NCBI GenBank assembly: GCA_001766655.1
Contig: MJCC01000010.1
Span: 497,257 to 561,256 of the forward strand
DNA: 64,000 bases
From: Phytomonas francai
Taxonomy: Eukaryota; Euglenozoa; Kinetoplastea; Trypanosomatida; Trypanosomatidae
Direction of reading: 5' to 3'
The notes beneath the pieces were generated by a model that searched no databases, had not been told where the DNA came from, and was given only the letters and a program-made list of their open reading frames with translations. Shown piece after piece: positions 45,823-56,131 of this stretch (position 1 is the first letter of the stretch; each line of letters begins with the position of its first letter). The position numbers and the translations under genes were made by a program.

Positions 45823-48249
45823 ATGAGTGAAACAAACAATGCTACTCTGAAGAATTTACCGAAGGCTAGTGCGGGCCCTGGCTTCGCCACCAGCGCACCG
45901 CATACTCTAAGCGTGTCCGAACTCCGTACAGCAATGCAACAACATCTGCGAAAAAATGGCACACTAAAGGTGCTTAAAACACACGTCCGTGGCATGTTGC
46001 TCACAGAACTTATGCATCAACAAAAGCGCTTTCAAATAACGGCTGCACAACAACGTGCGCCGTCTGACAGAGATGGTGTGATACCCCTTGAGACATTTGA
46101 GAGGCTCCGCCAGAATGAGAAATGCGAGGGCTCCCTTGGAGAATCTGCGCAGCAGCCAGATCAACGTCTTTCTCCTTCATCCTCACCTTTTTCCACCTGG
46201 GCAAGCTGTTTAGCAGATGCATTAATCGAGGAACACCTGCGTACCACTCGTCGTAATATGAGCTTGGCAATTTTCTCAACAGAAGTTGAGATACCACCTC
46301 TGAGCGACATCGGTGCGCCGTCCGATGAGCAAGAACGTCTTGAGCAACTTTTGTTTATACCAAACTCTCCTACAAAAAATAGAGAAAGAGAATCTCTCGA
46401 GGATCATGGTATCCCACGTGCTAGTGTGCTGCAGCGATTGGTGATGCAACGCCTCGTGCAGAGTGACGCTCAACACCTACCTCAGCGCTCTGAGCGGGGC
46501 GCGCAGACTGAAGACGATTTGGCGGCTCCCGTTGCGGGTGAAACGTTAACCTCGTTGGAGTGCCGTCTGGCTGCGGTTGACGCCAAATATGCATTGACAT
46601 TTTCTCGGCTAGGCCACAGCAACGATCCAGCTTTTTTTACACGATCTGAGGTCGAGCGCCGTTTGAATTCGTACAAGAGCGACATTCATGAGCAGTTGAG
46701 GAGGGAGTACCAGCAGAAGCACAAGCTTTTTGAGGAAAATAAACTACGGGAGTTCAAGGAATCGCTCGAGGGACGATACCAACTGATGATCCAAAACAAA
46801 AATGAGGAGCTCCGCGAGATGGAGAGAGCCCTTTTGGTCAAGTATGAACAGGAGCGGCAACGTCTCCAGCGTTCTCGCGAAGATGTCGAACGACAGCGCC
46901 TTGATATTGAGCGACACCAAAAAGAAATGAGTACTATCGTCAGCGACTATGAAGCTCAGCTGACTGAACAGGAAGCAGCTCAGAATGGTCTTCGCGAGAA
47001 ACTACGCGTGGCCCAGCTGCAATCTGCGAAGTGGGAAGAGCTTAGTGGTTCGCGTTTAATGGAGGCAGAGGCCGCTCGAAGTCGAGAGCAGCGCCGTGTA
47101 GATGACATACGCCGCATGCAGGCCGATCATGCTGCTGAACTGCGGTTGAAAGATGAAGAGATATCACGTCTGCAGTTTCGTATGCGCATGCTAGTGAATC
47201 GTGCCAGCGATCGTGCCACGAAAGGCGATCTCAAGGCGGGTGATAAGGCGCCGGACGCCGTTCAGGGTGATCTTTACGGCATGTTAGTGCGGACCGAAGA
47301 GCTTCAGAGGAATGCCCTGCAGCAACAGCAAACGTGGATGGCGCAGGCCTCCCGAGAGCAGCAGTGGCACCAGGAGCGTTCGGGGGGCGCTGTGGCCTGG
47401 GGTAATGCGCCCGCGCAGGCCGCCGCCGCACTCCCGACGCTCCCGCCACCTGCAGCCGCTCGCTCGGCGCGCGAGCCCTGGGAGGCCCCCGCCGCCACCA
47501 CCCCTCTGGACACTGTAGAAAATCCGGTTTTTGAGAAAAAAGCGGCAGAAACCATGGTTGGGGTGCTGCCAGCACCGCAACCCTCCCAGAAAGCTGACGT
47601 GCCACAAGAATCGCCAGTGGTAGTGCGTGAATCCTCAGGCGAAGACGCATCTCAACCATTGCTCACCATCTCCGATTCCGAAAACCCCCCGAGAAACTTG
47701 TCTTCTTCATTGGTATTACAGGAGAGCATTCAAAAAGACAAAAATAGAAATACGGAGGATCAACACCTAGTTCCCAACGGAAGCTCTACCGGAAGTTCGC
47801 CTGCTTCATCAAAGCTAACGGGCTCTGCTTCGGATACCTCTGAATTATCGGAAGGAATTAAGAAGAGTTCGAAAGGCTCTAGAGTATCATGTACGTCGAA
47901 TAACGTCGATAATTCGGAAGAAGACAGTAGAAAGGCAGCTGAGCTTGAACGAATCTTGGAAGAAGAAGAGGCTCCTCGAAAGGATATCCAAAGCGATGAA
48001 AATAACGCGTATAAAGGCATTATGTGGGCAGAGGATTCACAGCGAAAAGTGATCAAAGCTAAGCTGGCGGAAAGGTTAGAAGCTGAAAATGTGAATCATG
48101 GTGGTGAATTACGCGGTATAGATTTTTCCATGAGGCGGTTGGTAACACAGCAACAACAAAATGAGGGCATAGACATCATTTTTGGAGACTCTGACAACGA
48201 CGACGATCACGTTTTATTCAATAGTAATTCCACAGGCTCATCAATTTGA
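45823..48249 (+). CDS. OFD1-like centriole/basal-body protein (LisH motif plus coiled coil)
   Basis: 808 residues. Residues 30-66 form a LisH-type segment (LRTAMQQHLRKNGTLKVLKT, then HVRGMLLTELMHQ) very close in pattern to the start of animal OFD1, which caps distal centrioles and is needed for ciliary assembly. A second helical region follows at about 129-165 (ALIEEHLRTTRRNMSLAIF), equivalent to the LisH-like continuation of OFD1. The block SLECRLAAVDAKYA then RLNSYKSDIHEQLRREYQQK begins a coiled coil running to about residue 465, again in the same order as OFD1. A GC-rich Ala/Pro linker (about 520-565) and a disordered Ser/Glu-rich tail follow, with a short conserved-looking helix near 705-720 (AAELERILEEEEA). 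The likely site is the trypanosome basal body. Family assignment is by eye but rests on several collinear segments. The ATG at 45823 is the first in frame. Confidence 0.87.
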   Translation: MSETNNATLKNLPKASAGPGFATSAPHTLSVSELRTAMQQHLRKNGTLKVLKTHVRGMLLTELMHQQKRFQITAAQQRAPSDRDGVIPLETFERLRQNEKCEGSLGESAQQPDQRLSPSSSPFSTWASCLADALIEEHLRTTRRNMSLAIFSTEVEIPPLSDIGAPSDEQERLEQLLFIPNSPTKNRERESLEDHGIPRASVLQRLVMQRLVQSDAQHLPQRSERGAQTEDDLAAPVAGETLTSLECRLAAVDAKYALTFSRLGHSNDPAFFTRSEVERRLNSYKSDIHEQLRREYQQKHKLFEENKLREFKESLEGRYQLMIQNKNEELREMERALLVKYEQERQRLQRSREDVERQRLDIERHQKEMSTIVSDYEAQLTEQEAAQNGLREKLRVAQLQSAKWEELSGSRLMEAEAARSREQRRVDDIRRMQADHAAELRLKDEEISRLQFRMRMLVNRASDRATKGDLKAGDKAPDAVQGDLYGMLVRTEELQRNALQQQQTWMAQASREQQWHQERSGGAVAWGNAPAQAAAALPTLPPPAAARSAREPWEAPAATTPLDTVENPVFEKKAAETMVGVLPAPQPSQKADVPQESPVVVRESSGEDASQPLLTISDSENPPRNLSSSLVLQESIQKDKNRNTEDQHLVPNGSSTGSSPASSKLTGSASDTSELSEGIKKSSKGSRVSCTSNNVDNSEEDSRKAAELERILEEEEAPRKDIQSDENNAYKGIMWAEDSQRKVIKAKLAERLEAENVNHGGELRGIDFSMRRLVTQQQQNEGIDIIFGDSDNDDDHVLFNSNSTGSSI

Positions 48250-48469
48250 AGTGAAAAAGGAAGAAAAGAACACAATAGCGACAATATAACTTCAACGCGT
48301 AGATACATGGCATAATCTTTGTTTGTTGAATGCAGGTACTTTTTTATGTATTACTACCATATTTTCAAACCCATTGCTTTTCGCGAAGGTTGCATGATTT
48401 AAAACAACACAAAAAAGCTTTCACGTTAAATAGCTATATATTCCTTATACTATTTTTAAAAAAAGAAAA

Positions 48470-49426
48470 ATGAAAGAAAATCGAATTGTGAAGCTCTTTG
48501 GTATTAAGTACCCCATCATTCAAGCTGGGATGATTTGGTGCAGTGGCTGGCACTTAGCTTCTGCAGTCAGCAATGCTGGTGGACTTGGTCTGATCGGTGC
48601 GGGCTCAATGAGCCTGGACGGATTTAAAGAGAATGTGCAGAAGTGCAAGGCTGCCACAAGCAAACCTTTTGGTGTCAACCTTCCCCTCACCCACAACGCC
48701 AACATCTACATAGAACACATTATTAAAGAAAAAATTCCCATTGTTTTTACCTCGGCAGGTAGCCCCAAAGTGTGGACAAAAACATTTAAAGATCACGGCA
48801 TCAAGGTCGTGCATGTGGTCCCCAGCAGCAAGCTTGCCTTGAAGTGTCAAGACGCCGGCGTCGATGCTGTCGTTGCAGAAGGTTTTGAGGCAGGTGGGCA
48901 TAATGGTCTTGAGGAGATCACGACAATGACCCTCATCCCACAGGTGCGGCGCAGCCTCTCGCCAGACATACCGCTCATCGCGGCTGGTGGGATCGCGTCT
49001 GGTGATTCGATTTGTGCTGCGATGGCACTTGGCGCGGAAGGCGCGCAGCTTGGCACTCGCTTCGCATTAACAAAGGAGAGCAGCTGCTCAGAGGCTTTCA
49101 AGAAGTATGCTGTGCAAGCTGGAGAAGGTGATACGGTTCTCACCATGAAGCAGTATATGCCAACGCGTCTGTTGCTTAACAAGTACGGCAAGGAGGTTCA
49201 CAAAATTTCGATGAGTGGCGCCACAAAAGAGGAGTTGAAGGAATTTCGTGGTGGTGGCCGCACACGCAAGGGCATGTTTGACGGTGACGTCGAGAATGGA
49301 GAGCTAGAGATAGGTCAGATTGCATCCTACTGTACAGACATTTTGTCCGTAGATGAGCTGATGGTCCGTCTGGTCAGGGAGTTCAATAACGCCAGTGCAA
49401 GGCTTTCCCATTTAAAGATGGAATAG
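48470..49426 (+). CDS. Nitronate monooxygenase / FabK-like FMN enzyme (2-nitropropane dioxygenase family)
   Basis: 318 residues, a complete TIM-barrel flavoenzyme. Landmarks: the N-terminal KYPIIQAGM motif; FGVNLPL; the catalytic-histidine motif EGFEAGGHNG with the His at residue 144; the phosphate-binding AAGGIASG at 171-178; and ALGAEGAQLGTRF after it. These fit FMN-dependent nitronate monooxygenases and the related enoyl-ACP reductase FabK; the two cannot be separated by eye. No presequence or peroxisomal C-terminal tripeptide (the end is LKME), so a cytosolic location is likely. The protein is of strikingly bacterial type and could have entered trypanosomatids by transfer from bacteria. 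Its codon use does not look different from its neighbours, so any transfer is old. The ATG at 48470 follows an A-rich leader; a candidate splice AG is at 48387-48388. Confidence 0.92.
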   Translation: MKENRIVKLFGIKYPIIQAGMIWCSGWHLASAVSNAGGLGLIGAGSMSLDGFKENVQKCKAATSKPFGVNLPLTHNANIYIEHIIKEKIPIVFTSAGSPKVWTKTFKDHGIKVVHVVPSSKLALKCQDAGVDAVVAEGFEAGGHNGLEEITTMTLIPQVRRSLSPDIPLIAAGGIASGDSICAAMALGAEGAQLGTRFALTKESSCSEAFKKYAVQAGEGDTVLTMKQYMPTRLLLNKYGKEVHKISMSGATKEELKEFRGGGRTRKGMFDGDVENGELEIGQIASYCTDILSVDELMVRLVREFNNASARLSHLKME

Positions 49427-49918
49427 TGAAATGCGTATATATATACGGATGGATATATCTTTATCACCAATAGTCCTGTCTTGACATGTGTTTTGGGAGC
49501 TCAAACAAAGGATAGTGAAGATTTTAAATACGGATTTTTGTTTTGTAACGAATAAAGAATATTAAATAAGCATGGCTTGCCCTTCACATTTTGGGGGGAC
49601 TTCAAAATCTCATTTTCAATTTTTACATTACAATACTCTTTAGGCTTATTATCTTTTTCGTAATGAGAAAGAATAAACTTCCTTTTTTAAGTATGTATCC
49701 AAGTCTCCTACTGCGCGAGCTGCGCGCATGTCAATATTTCTCCTCACTATTTATTCATTTCGAAATACTCGTTACTATATTCTATCTGTGAATATATAGA
49801 GAAAGTAAGGAATAACAATAGTAATACTTAAGGAAGTCAAAAATAAAAACAATACACAACTAAAAAGATTCACAAAAGCAAAAGCCTTTGTCCTTAAATA
49901 TTAAAAAGTGCTTGAGAA
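49427..49918. other. Intergenic region (0.5 kb)
   Basis: AT-rich spacer with a G6 run near 49593. Pyrimidine-rich stretches around 49735-49790 could serve trans-splicing. No ATG-initiated gene supported. Confidence 0.6.
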
Positions 49919-52900
49919 ATGCTTACCCCTAGAGAAAAAAATAAAGAGGAAGAACCGGTTCACTCTCCGGTGCATCAAAATGTTATCAATCAGCATTCAG
50001 GAAAAAATGACATGTTTTTAGATGTCTCGGCTTCTGCTGAGGATAAGAATCATTCACCCATCCCCATATGCCCACCAAACTGTCCGACCAGTACAAGTCA
50101 CCTTCATTCATCAGAAAGAGGTGCAGTGGTATCTGTCCAAGCTACGTATGATGACCTCACCGGTGAGGTGCAATCATTTCGTGATCCGAACAGCTTTGCC
50201 CGTGGCTCGTCTATTGGCATTGTACACAGCAACAGCAAGTTTAATGGTGAATTGAACCATCGCACTCGTGGGGTCTACAGATATGGCGGATACCCCTCAG
50301 CATATACACCTCTGGATGTTCCTCGCCACGGAGATCATTTACCTGCACCGCTCCACGACGATATCACTTTCATAAAAACGCCTATTGAGAAGGAAGCAGA
50401 GTGTAATCGTCCTAACATTTACAAGAGTGTCTCCCTTAGTCCTGAAAGGGTTTTGCTGACACCTGATAGAGAAGCGAAACTGGCACCTTTTTTGCCTCCC
50501 CCGGTGTCGTCTGTTGAGAATATCACCACTGCAAGCCGTTTAGATTCGGTCCTTTTTCCGCCCAGAAACACGTCCGCGAGAACTGCGTCTAATAAGCATC
50601 TTTTGACGCCGCCACAGATGAGCCCGCCCTATAAACTTTCCCATAAGGCAATAAATAGTTTTCTCTCACCACCCGTCCCAGAAGAACAAGTAGAGAGGCG
50701 GCTGCTTCAATCGCCCCTCCCTGAGTTTACCAGAGGAGCTGAAAACCCATCGAACGACTTGGTATCACACCCTTATCACCGTGGACCCATAGTATCGCCG
50801 TCCTTAGATGTCGAAAAAAGTCACTTCAAAACAATTCCGCCGCCTTTATCATCTCAGAGCTACGGAACACGTTGCACTAAGTTGCCCCCTCCGCCTCCAC
50901 CCTTGCCGGAGCCGCGATACTCGGAAGATCAGCACTCTGAGGCCTCTAGTATGGTCTCTTCGCGGTACACGGATCATTGGGAGCAGAACTCCTACACCTC
51001 TAGCCACATGCGTCAGGATGGTCGTGTGTTGCATCGTTTTTTTTCCCAACGGTGGGAGGAACAAAAGCGTATGCATTCTACGCATGTGACGCCCCAAAAC
51101 TTTTCCAAACACAATGTGATGGAGTCCTCTGTGGCGCCAACGAAAGACAGTCGTGTGAATGCAGCTATCGAACTATGGAAAAGTGTTATGAATAAGAGAG
51201 AAACCTGGTTATCTCATACCCAAAGGCCTGTGAATGAGGTTCCCACTTTCTCATCTGATAATACAGCCTTGAATCACTTTTCATACAGGCCAACCGATGA
51301 CCCGAAGCTCCAGGCACCTCATGGTGGTAATGAGGCTGCCGCTGTGAGGCCCACCTCAACCGTGCACGCTCCTCACGCTCAACGCAGGCCTCGTTCTCGT
51401 TCTATTGAGCTTTACATGCAAGACAAAATGCAGGGTGGAGGTGCATCCTCTTTTTCCTCCACAATAAACAGCCAAAGCTCGATACAGGGGCAGGAACATG
51501 ATGTGGCTTCTAATGTGTGGGCTTCCACAGATGGTGTCTGTGTGGAAAGTCTCGATAGAGTGCGAAGCAAATATCAGCACCTGCGCCCGACTTATGTCGA
51601 TGGAGGAACGCATAAGGCGCCCCCAGCAAGCTCTGGTTTGCTGCCAAGTAAGAGCGTCCCTGTTTCAAACGATGAGGGCAAAGTCGGATTTATGTGCAGC
51701 CAGCCCGATACTAACCAAAAATTAGACTTAAACAGCGTGGCAAAGGAGAGGGTTGTCTCTTCTTGTGGTGTTCAAGTCTCAACCAGGCCCCAAGAGCAAT
51801 TGCAAGAAGGGCAAACGAAAACGGAAGCGTTGGCTCGACACCTTGTCAGGGCTATTCAAGACCGGAAAATTCTCAAAGAAAACGTTGAAGAGCTCGAGCT
51901 CCTTGTCAAGGAGTGCAATTTTGAAATTGAGAGGCTACATCAGCGCATAGAGGAAAAGAGCTCGGGTGTGGTCGACACTCAGGTCTTAAATGCCACGTTG
52001 AACGCGAAGGAGCGAGAGGTGGCCCTCTGTGAAGATGAAATTAAGCGGCTCAACAGCGTCGTCGAGAGACACATGGCACGTCTCGCAAAGCGCGAGGATA
52101 GTTGGATAACAAAGCTACCGAACGGCAGTCTGTGGAAGCAAGCCATAGAGCTCGATGCGGCAGTTACAGAAGTAGGCGAAGCCCGCGTTGCGCAGCGCGA
52201 AGCAGAGGATCGTGCTGATCTGCTGGAGAATGAGCTAGAGGCTGCTGTTGAGAGGATACGTGCGCTGGACAAACGATTAGTAGAGATGGAGCAAACCGCA
52301 TCAGTTCATCGGCTGCAGGTCATGCAAAGCCGCTTAGGACTCGAAAGTAAAGGGGCCAGCGGCCCCGACATTGGTGACTCAGAGGGTAGCATGATTCCCC
52401 TTCCGACTACTGAGGAAACGACACAGTGGCCCCTTGCAGCGCGTCGTGTCTTGAACCGTCTGGTTTCACATGCTGATGGACTTACCATACGAAATTCTGA
52501 GAGCTCCCGTCAAGCATCCCTGCAAATCCAAAACCTGGAGGATTCTTGCGAAAGGTTTCGGCGTAAACTCCAAGTGAAAACCGAGGAGCTCCGCCAATTA
52601 CAAAACGAATGTCTTTCCTTTCGCAAAGAAAAGGAGATGCTACGCCTGTGTGCTGCTCAGTGGTTTGGGAAGCTGCAGGAAGTGAAAGAAGAAGCGCAAC
52701 TGGTATCCGAGCTTGTGCGCATCTCCAAAGGTGACGCTGAAGAGACGGCCCTCTCTTGCCTAGCCGCGGAGGCGCAAGAGGATGCAATGACTAAAGTCCA
52801 TGCACCTGGGGCCGTGATTGTAGCACAGGCTAACCAAATGGCGTTAAGCAAGTGCAAAGGGTTTGCTCAGGAAGTTGCGCAAGACATGAATGCGGTGTCA

Positions 52901-55900
52901 CGGTTCCTGTTAGCTCTGCGGGAGATGGACATTGGCGAAAACAATGGCTACCAGATCCTACAGAACCTTGCAGACGGGAGTGCTCCAACTGAGAATATCT
53001 TCTTCGATGCAAAAACAGCACCCATCAAGAGCAGCGCTCTAGAAATAGAAAAAAGGAATATTGTGTCTCGCATAAAGGAAAAGAAAGATTTTGTGGTGCG
53101 GGCTGTCGAGCGTGCGCTTGCAGAGGGCTCTCAAACAGCGTCGGCACCTAGAGATTCAAAAACGCATCCTCCTGTTTTTCCAGAAGAATCTGGTAAGACA
53201 AACAGAGAGGTTTCACGAAACGGTGTCTCACACAGTCATCGCGAGAGCATCGGAGCCATTCCTCTCGACAAAGTAATCTTACATAGTCACAAAACCGGTG
53301 AATATGAAGATGAAATTATGGAAGCAGATATGTTTGAAGAAATAGATAACCCTAACTTCAGGAAAAAGCCAACGAGATATAATGCAGAGCTGGAGCTGGA
53401 GACGTCAGGTCCTACAGTTTCATGGCCCAGTAATGGAATTTGGGCCGAGGATGATCGGAAGAAAAGTGATCAAACGGCATCACATGGATCACAAATCCAA
53501 GTGCCAGGATTGTCGCTTCCCCCACACGATGGCAACGTTGGTTTAGCTACCACACATTTCAAACAGAATTCTTCGGCATACACATCTCGGAGTGACATTA
53601 AAGCAAAGCCCAACACATCTTCCCTGCCGGGACCACCACGTCTTTTATCAAATTCGTCCTCTAGGTTCAATGACGCTGATGATTCAAGGCGTTTGGTGAA
53701 TATCTCGCATGGTAGAGTGTCATTGTCCCAAAATTATGCACGTTTTTCATCGGAGAGGGAAGAGAACCGCACTACAGAGAAACCCTCTGTTCCAGATAAC
53801 AGCTCCGTTGTTGCCTTGACAACGTCGCTTTCAACATCACAAAGGATGAGCCATACCAATGAATCGTTACCCAAACGAGAAATTTTTTTTGATTCTGCAT
53901 ATAGACAGGGGGGGGGTACTCTAGATGGGAATGACGGCTTTTCGAGTAGCCTGGCAGCTCCCATGCAGCAGGAGCGTGCTTCGTCGGCTTCAGAGTGGAA
54001 ATTGCATGAGATGACAGTCACTTTTAACGGGCAACAGGCGCACAACTGCGCCTCTACATCTCTCAAGGGCTTTCAACCTGAGGCAGCGGCGCTTTATGAA
54101 GGAAATGATCAATTAGGAAATGTTGAATATGTTTCCGAAAACGATGCAAAGCCTTCAATCATCACTGGAACCCCGAAAATCACAAATATGGTCGGCATGA
54201 CCACAGATGACGAGTCGCCGATACTTCTAAGAATGGATGATATGCTTTACACTACGGGCCATGCTGAAGCCAAGCATCATCAAGCGCACCACATGCATGA
54301 GGATTCCACACCAACAAAACAGACTCACAGAGACGATTCTACTGACTCACCAGCTATCAAATTTCCCAATACTGGGGCAGATCACGACAGAGCCAGGACA
54401 AATCCCTCTTCTTTGAGGGGAGAACTTGAACAAGACACACTGGCTAATCCTATGGAAGGGGCTGTCACTTTGTCACACCATGAGACAAGTTCCAGAATAA
54501 GTCCTATATCAAGCGTTTTTCACATCGCTCACGGCGACGATGAAAGTGCGATGTACGACGCACCACAACTCCTACACCCCAAGGAACGTAGTGCCACGAT
54601 GCCGCCGCACTCACGTGGTGATGAAATAGGTGGCCCATACACCCATCTGCACGAGACAGTACCACGTACCATGGAAGGCGGCGCGCGGGAAGCAGGAGAA
54701 ACTTCAGCACCTTTCCCAGCAGTTGCAACGGATCAATTTAACATTTCTGTCTTCTTAACCACGCCACCTGGGGGGCCTGACATCAACTCACAGGGGTCTC
54801 TACAAAACTCAAACAGCAAAAAGCAGTCTCAATCTCCGAGATCGCGGCTTCCTGATAACAACGATGATGATGACAGCATGCCTTCATTGGGCTTTTTTAA
54901 CAGTGACAACAATGTGGGACGATCACAACCAACGCAAGTGTCCACGCAGCCTTTAGGGGTTAAACATCTAGAGAATGCCGCACTTGTAAAGGGAAGTGAC
55001 ACAATGAAGGAGGATTCACCGGAATCGACAGTGTTGTCACATGAACCCTCAAAGTACGACATGTTACTCCCAATAGCACGCCCCACTGTACCCGATTCGA
55101 CTTCCTCTGTCTCAAAGAACGATAAAATTGTAGCGAAAGACCAGATTGAGACGTTGCAGCAACAGCAACCAGACCCAGAGCGTGGCAAACGATTCGCTAT
55201 GATGAGTAATAGCAGTCGCCAAGACAAAGAAACAAAGCCTACTCGTCAACCACCTGTATCAAGGGGTATGGAAGAACTTGTGCTGCCACGACTCCAATCC
55301 TCTCGCTCCTCTAGAGCGTCAATTTCTACACTAAATAGCACCCAAATACTTCACCAAACCCCCGTGGAAGCCATCAACACCGAAAAATCGACGCGGCCAG
55401 TGCGCGCAACCCCTGCTGCACCCGAGCCCCAGCCCTCCGCGACGCTCCGCAGTGAGTCCTCTGCCTTTACGCGGTCGTCGAAGGGTGAGGAGGACACGCA
55501 GCGGCGCACCGCGACGCCGTCGGAGGTGGAGACCATGTGGGAACACCGACCGGACGCCGCCCGAGAAGGAGTGGTAACGGCGCCCCGCCAGAACGAAAAA
55601 GGCGGCTCCGGTGGGGCTGGGCTCGAGGACGGGGCGAGCCCCAACAGGGGCCGTGCCCCACAGCCACAGGCCCTTCCCGAACCTCAAACTATCGCAGCCC
55701 CTAGTCGGGATGATACAAAAAAGGTGGTTGGTAATGGCCCCAGTGTTGCTGTGGTAATGCCCGGTGGTGAGAAAAACGAAGCTAACAAGACAATTGATCC
55801 CAGAGCACCCCCGAGACCTGTAGCGCAGCCAGACCAAACCGCTTTACTCTCGTCTCAGCACGCCAGCGAAGCGGTGCTGAAAACTGCAAAGGAGGTACAT

Positions 55901-56131
55901 CACAGTGAAGAAGGCATGGTAAACCTAGCAGCGCTACAAACCATGGACACAAATGATACTGCAGCGAGATCAGAAATTAATAGTCAGCAAGCACTGGGTT
56001 TGAAAAGTGGGAAAGACATGAAATCTAGCCCTGGGAGCCATGTGGCTGCCACAGGAGTTGATACTGATCGCCGTGCTGCTGTGTCGCGTATTCTGGAAAA
56101 AATAAAAAAAAGGAAGGCAAACTCCAGTTGA
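49919..56131 (+). CDS. Very large coiled-coil/disordered hypothetical protein
   Basis: 2,070 residues, not recognised. The first 620 residues are disordered, with Pro-rich stretches including KLPPPPPPLPEPRY near 320-333 and many SP/TP sites. Residues about 625-950 form a long coiled coil, for example ILKENVEELELLVKECNFEI and AEDRADLLENELEAAVERIR. A further helical stretch reaches about 1060. The remaining 1,000 residues are again disordered and rich in Ser, Thr, His, Asp and Pro, with an Ala/Pro/Arg-rich GC island at 55400-55680. The extreme C terminus is basic and helical (VSRILEKIKKRKANSS). No membrane segment or enzyme motif. The architecture suits a cytoskeletal or flagellum-associated linker, which is inference. 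A G9 run at 53908-53916 is in frame and does not break the ORF. The ATG at 49919 is the first in frame. Confidence 0.87.
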   Translation: MLTPREKNKEEEPVHSPVHQNVINQHSGKNDMFLDVSASAEDKNHSPIPICPPNCPTSTSHLHSSERGAVVSVQATYDDLTGEVQSFRDPNSFARGSSIGIVHSNSKFNGELNHRTRGVYRYGGYPSAYTPLDVPRHGDHLPAPLHDDITFIKTPIEKEAECNRPNIYKSVSLSPERVLLTPDREAKLAPFLPPPVSSVENITTASRLDSVLFPPRNTSARTASNKHLLTPPQMSPPYKLSHKAINSFLSPPVPEEQVERRLLQSPLPEFTRGAENPSNDLVSHPYHRGPIVSPSLDVEKSHFKTIPPPLSSQSYGTRCTKLPPPPPPLPEPRYSEDQHSEASSMVSSRYTDHWEQNSYTSSHMRQDGRVLHRFFSQRWEEQKRMHSTHVTPQNFSKHNVMESSVAPTKDSRVNAAIELWKSVMNKRETWLSHTQRPVNEVPTFSSDNTALNHFSYRPTDDPKLQAPHGGNEAAAVRPTSTVHAPHAQRRPRSRSIELYMQDKMQGGGASSFSSTINSQSSIQGQEHDVASNVWASTDGVCVESLDRVRSKYQHLRPTYVDGGTHKAPPASSGLLPSKSVPVSNDEGKVGFMCSQPDTNQKLDLNSVAKERVVSSCGVQVSTRPQEQLQEGQTKTEALARHLVRAIQDRKILKENVEELELLVKECNFEIERLHQRIEEKSSGVVDTQVLNATLNAKEREVALCEDEIKRLNSVVERHMARLAKREDSWITKLPNGSLWKQAIELDAAVTEVGEARVAQREAEDRADLLENELEAAVERIRALDKRLVEMEQTASVHRLQVMQSRLGLESKGASGPDIGDSEGSMIPLPTTEETTQWPLAARRVLNRLVSHADGLTIRNSESSRQASLQIQNLEDSCERFRRKLQVKTEELRQLQNECLSFRKEKEMLRLCAAQWFGKLQEVKEEAQLVSELVRISKGDAEETALSCLAAEAQEDAMTKVHAPGAVIVAQANQMALSKCKGFAQEVAQDMNAVSRFLLALREMDIGENNGYQILQNLADGSAPTENIFFDAKTAPIKSSALEIEKRNIVSRIKEKKDFVVRAVERALAEGSQTASAPRDSKTHPPVFPEESGKTNREVSRNGVSHSHRESIGAIPLDKVILHSHKTGEYEDEIMEADMFEEIDNPNFRKKPTRYNAELELETSGPTVSWPSNGIWAEDDRKKSDQTASHGSQIQVPGLSLPPHDGNVGLATTHFKQNSSAYTSRSDIKAKPNTSSLPGPPRLLSNSSSRFNDADDSRRLVNISHGRVSLSQNYARFSSEREENRTTEKPSVPDNSSVVALTTSLSTSQRMSHTNESLPKREIFFDSAYRQGGGTLDGNDGFSSSLAAPMQQERASSASEWKLHEMTVTFNGQQAHNCASTSLKGFQPEAAALYEGNDQLGNVEYVSENDAKPSIITGTPKITNMVGMTTDDESPILLRMDDMLYTTGHAEAKHHQAHHMHEDSTPTKQTHRDDSTDSPAIKFPNTGADHDRARTNPSSLRGELEQDTLANPMEGAVTLSHHETSSRISPISSVFHIAHGDDESAMYDAPQLLHPKERSATMPPHSRGDEIGGPYTHLHETVPRTMEGGAREAGETSAPFPAVATDQFNISVFLTTPPGGPDINSQGSLQNSNSKKQSQSPRSRLPDNNDDDDSMPSLGFFNSDNNVGRSQPTQVSTQPLGVKHLENAALVKGSDTMKEDSPESTVLSHEPSKYDMLLPIARPTVPDSTSSVSKNDKIVAKDQIETLQQQQPDPERGKRFAMMSNSSRQDKETKPTRQPPVSRGMEELVLPRLQSSRSSRASISTLNSTQILHQTPVEAINTEKSTRPVRATPAAPEPQPSATLRSESSAFTRSSKGEEDTQRRTATPSEVETMWEHRPDAAREGVVTAPRQNEKGGSGGAGLEDGASPNRGRAPQPQALPEPQTIAAPSRDDTKKVVGNGPSVAVVMPGGEKNEANKTIDPRAPPRPVAQPDQTALLSSQHASEAVLKTAKEVHHSEEGMVNLAALQTMDTNDTAARSEINSQQALGLKSGKDMKSSPGSHVAATGVDTDRRAAVSRILEKIKKRKANSS

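Noticed and set aside
53908..53916. G9 homopolymer in the 2,070-codon gene as a possible frameshift
   Set aside because: The frame is open for hundreds of codons on both sides with consistent composition, so no frameshift is indicated.
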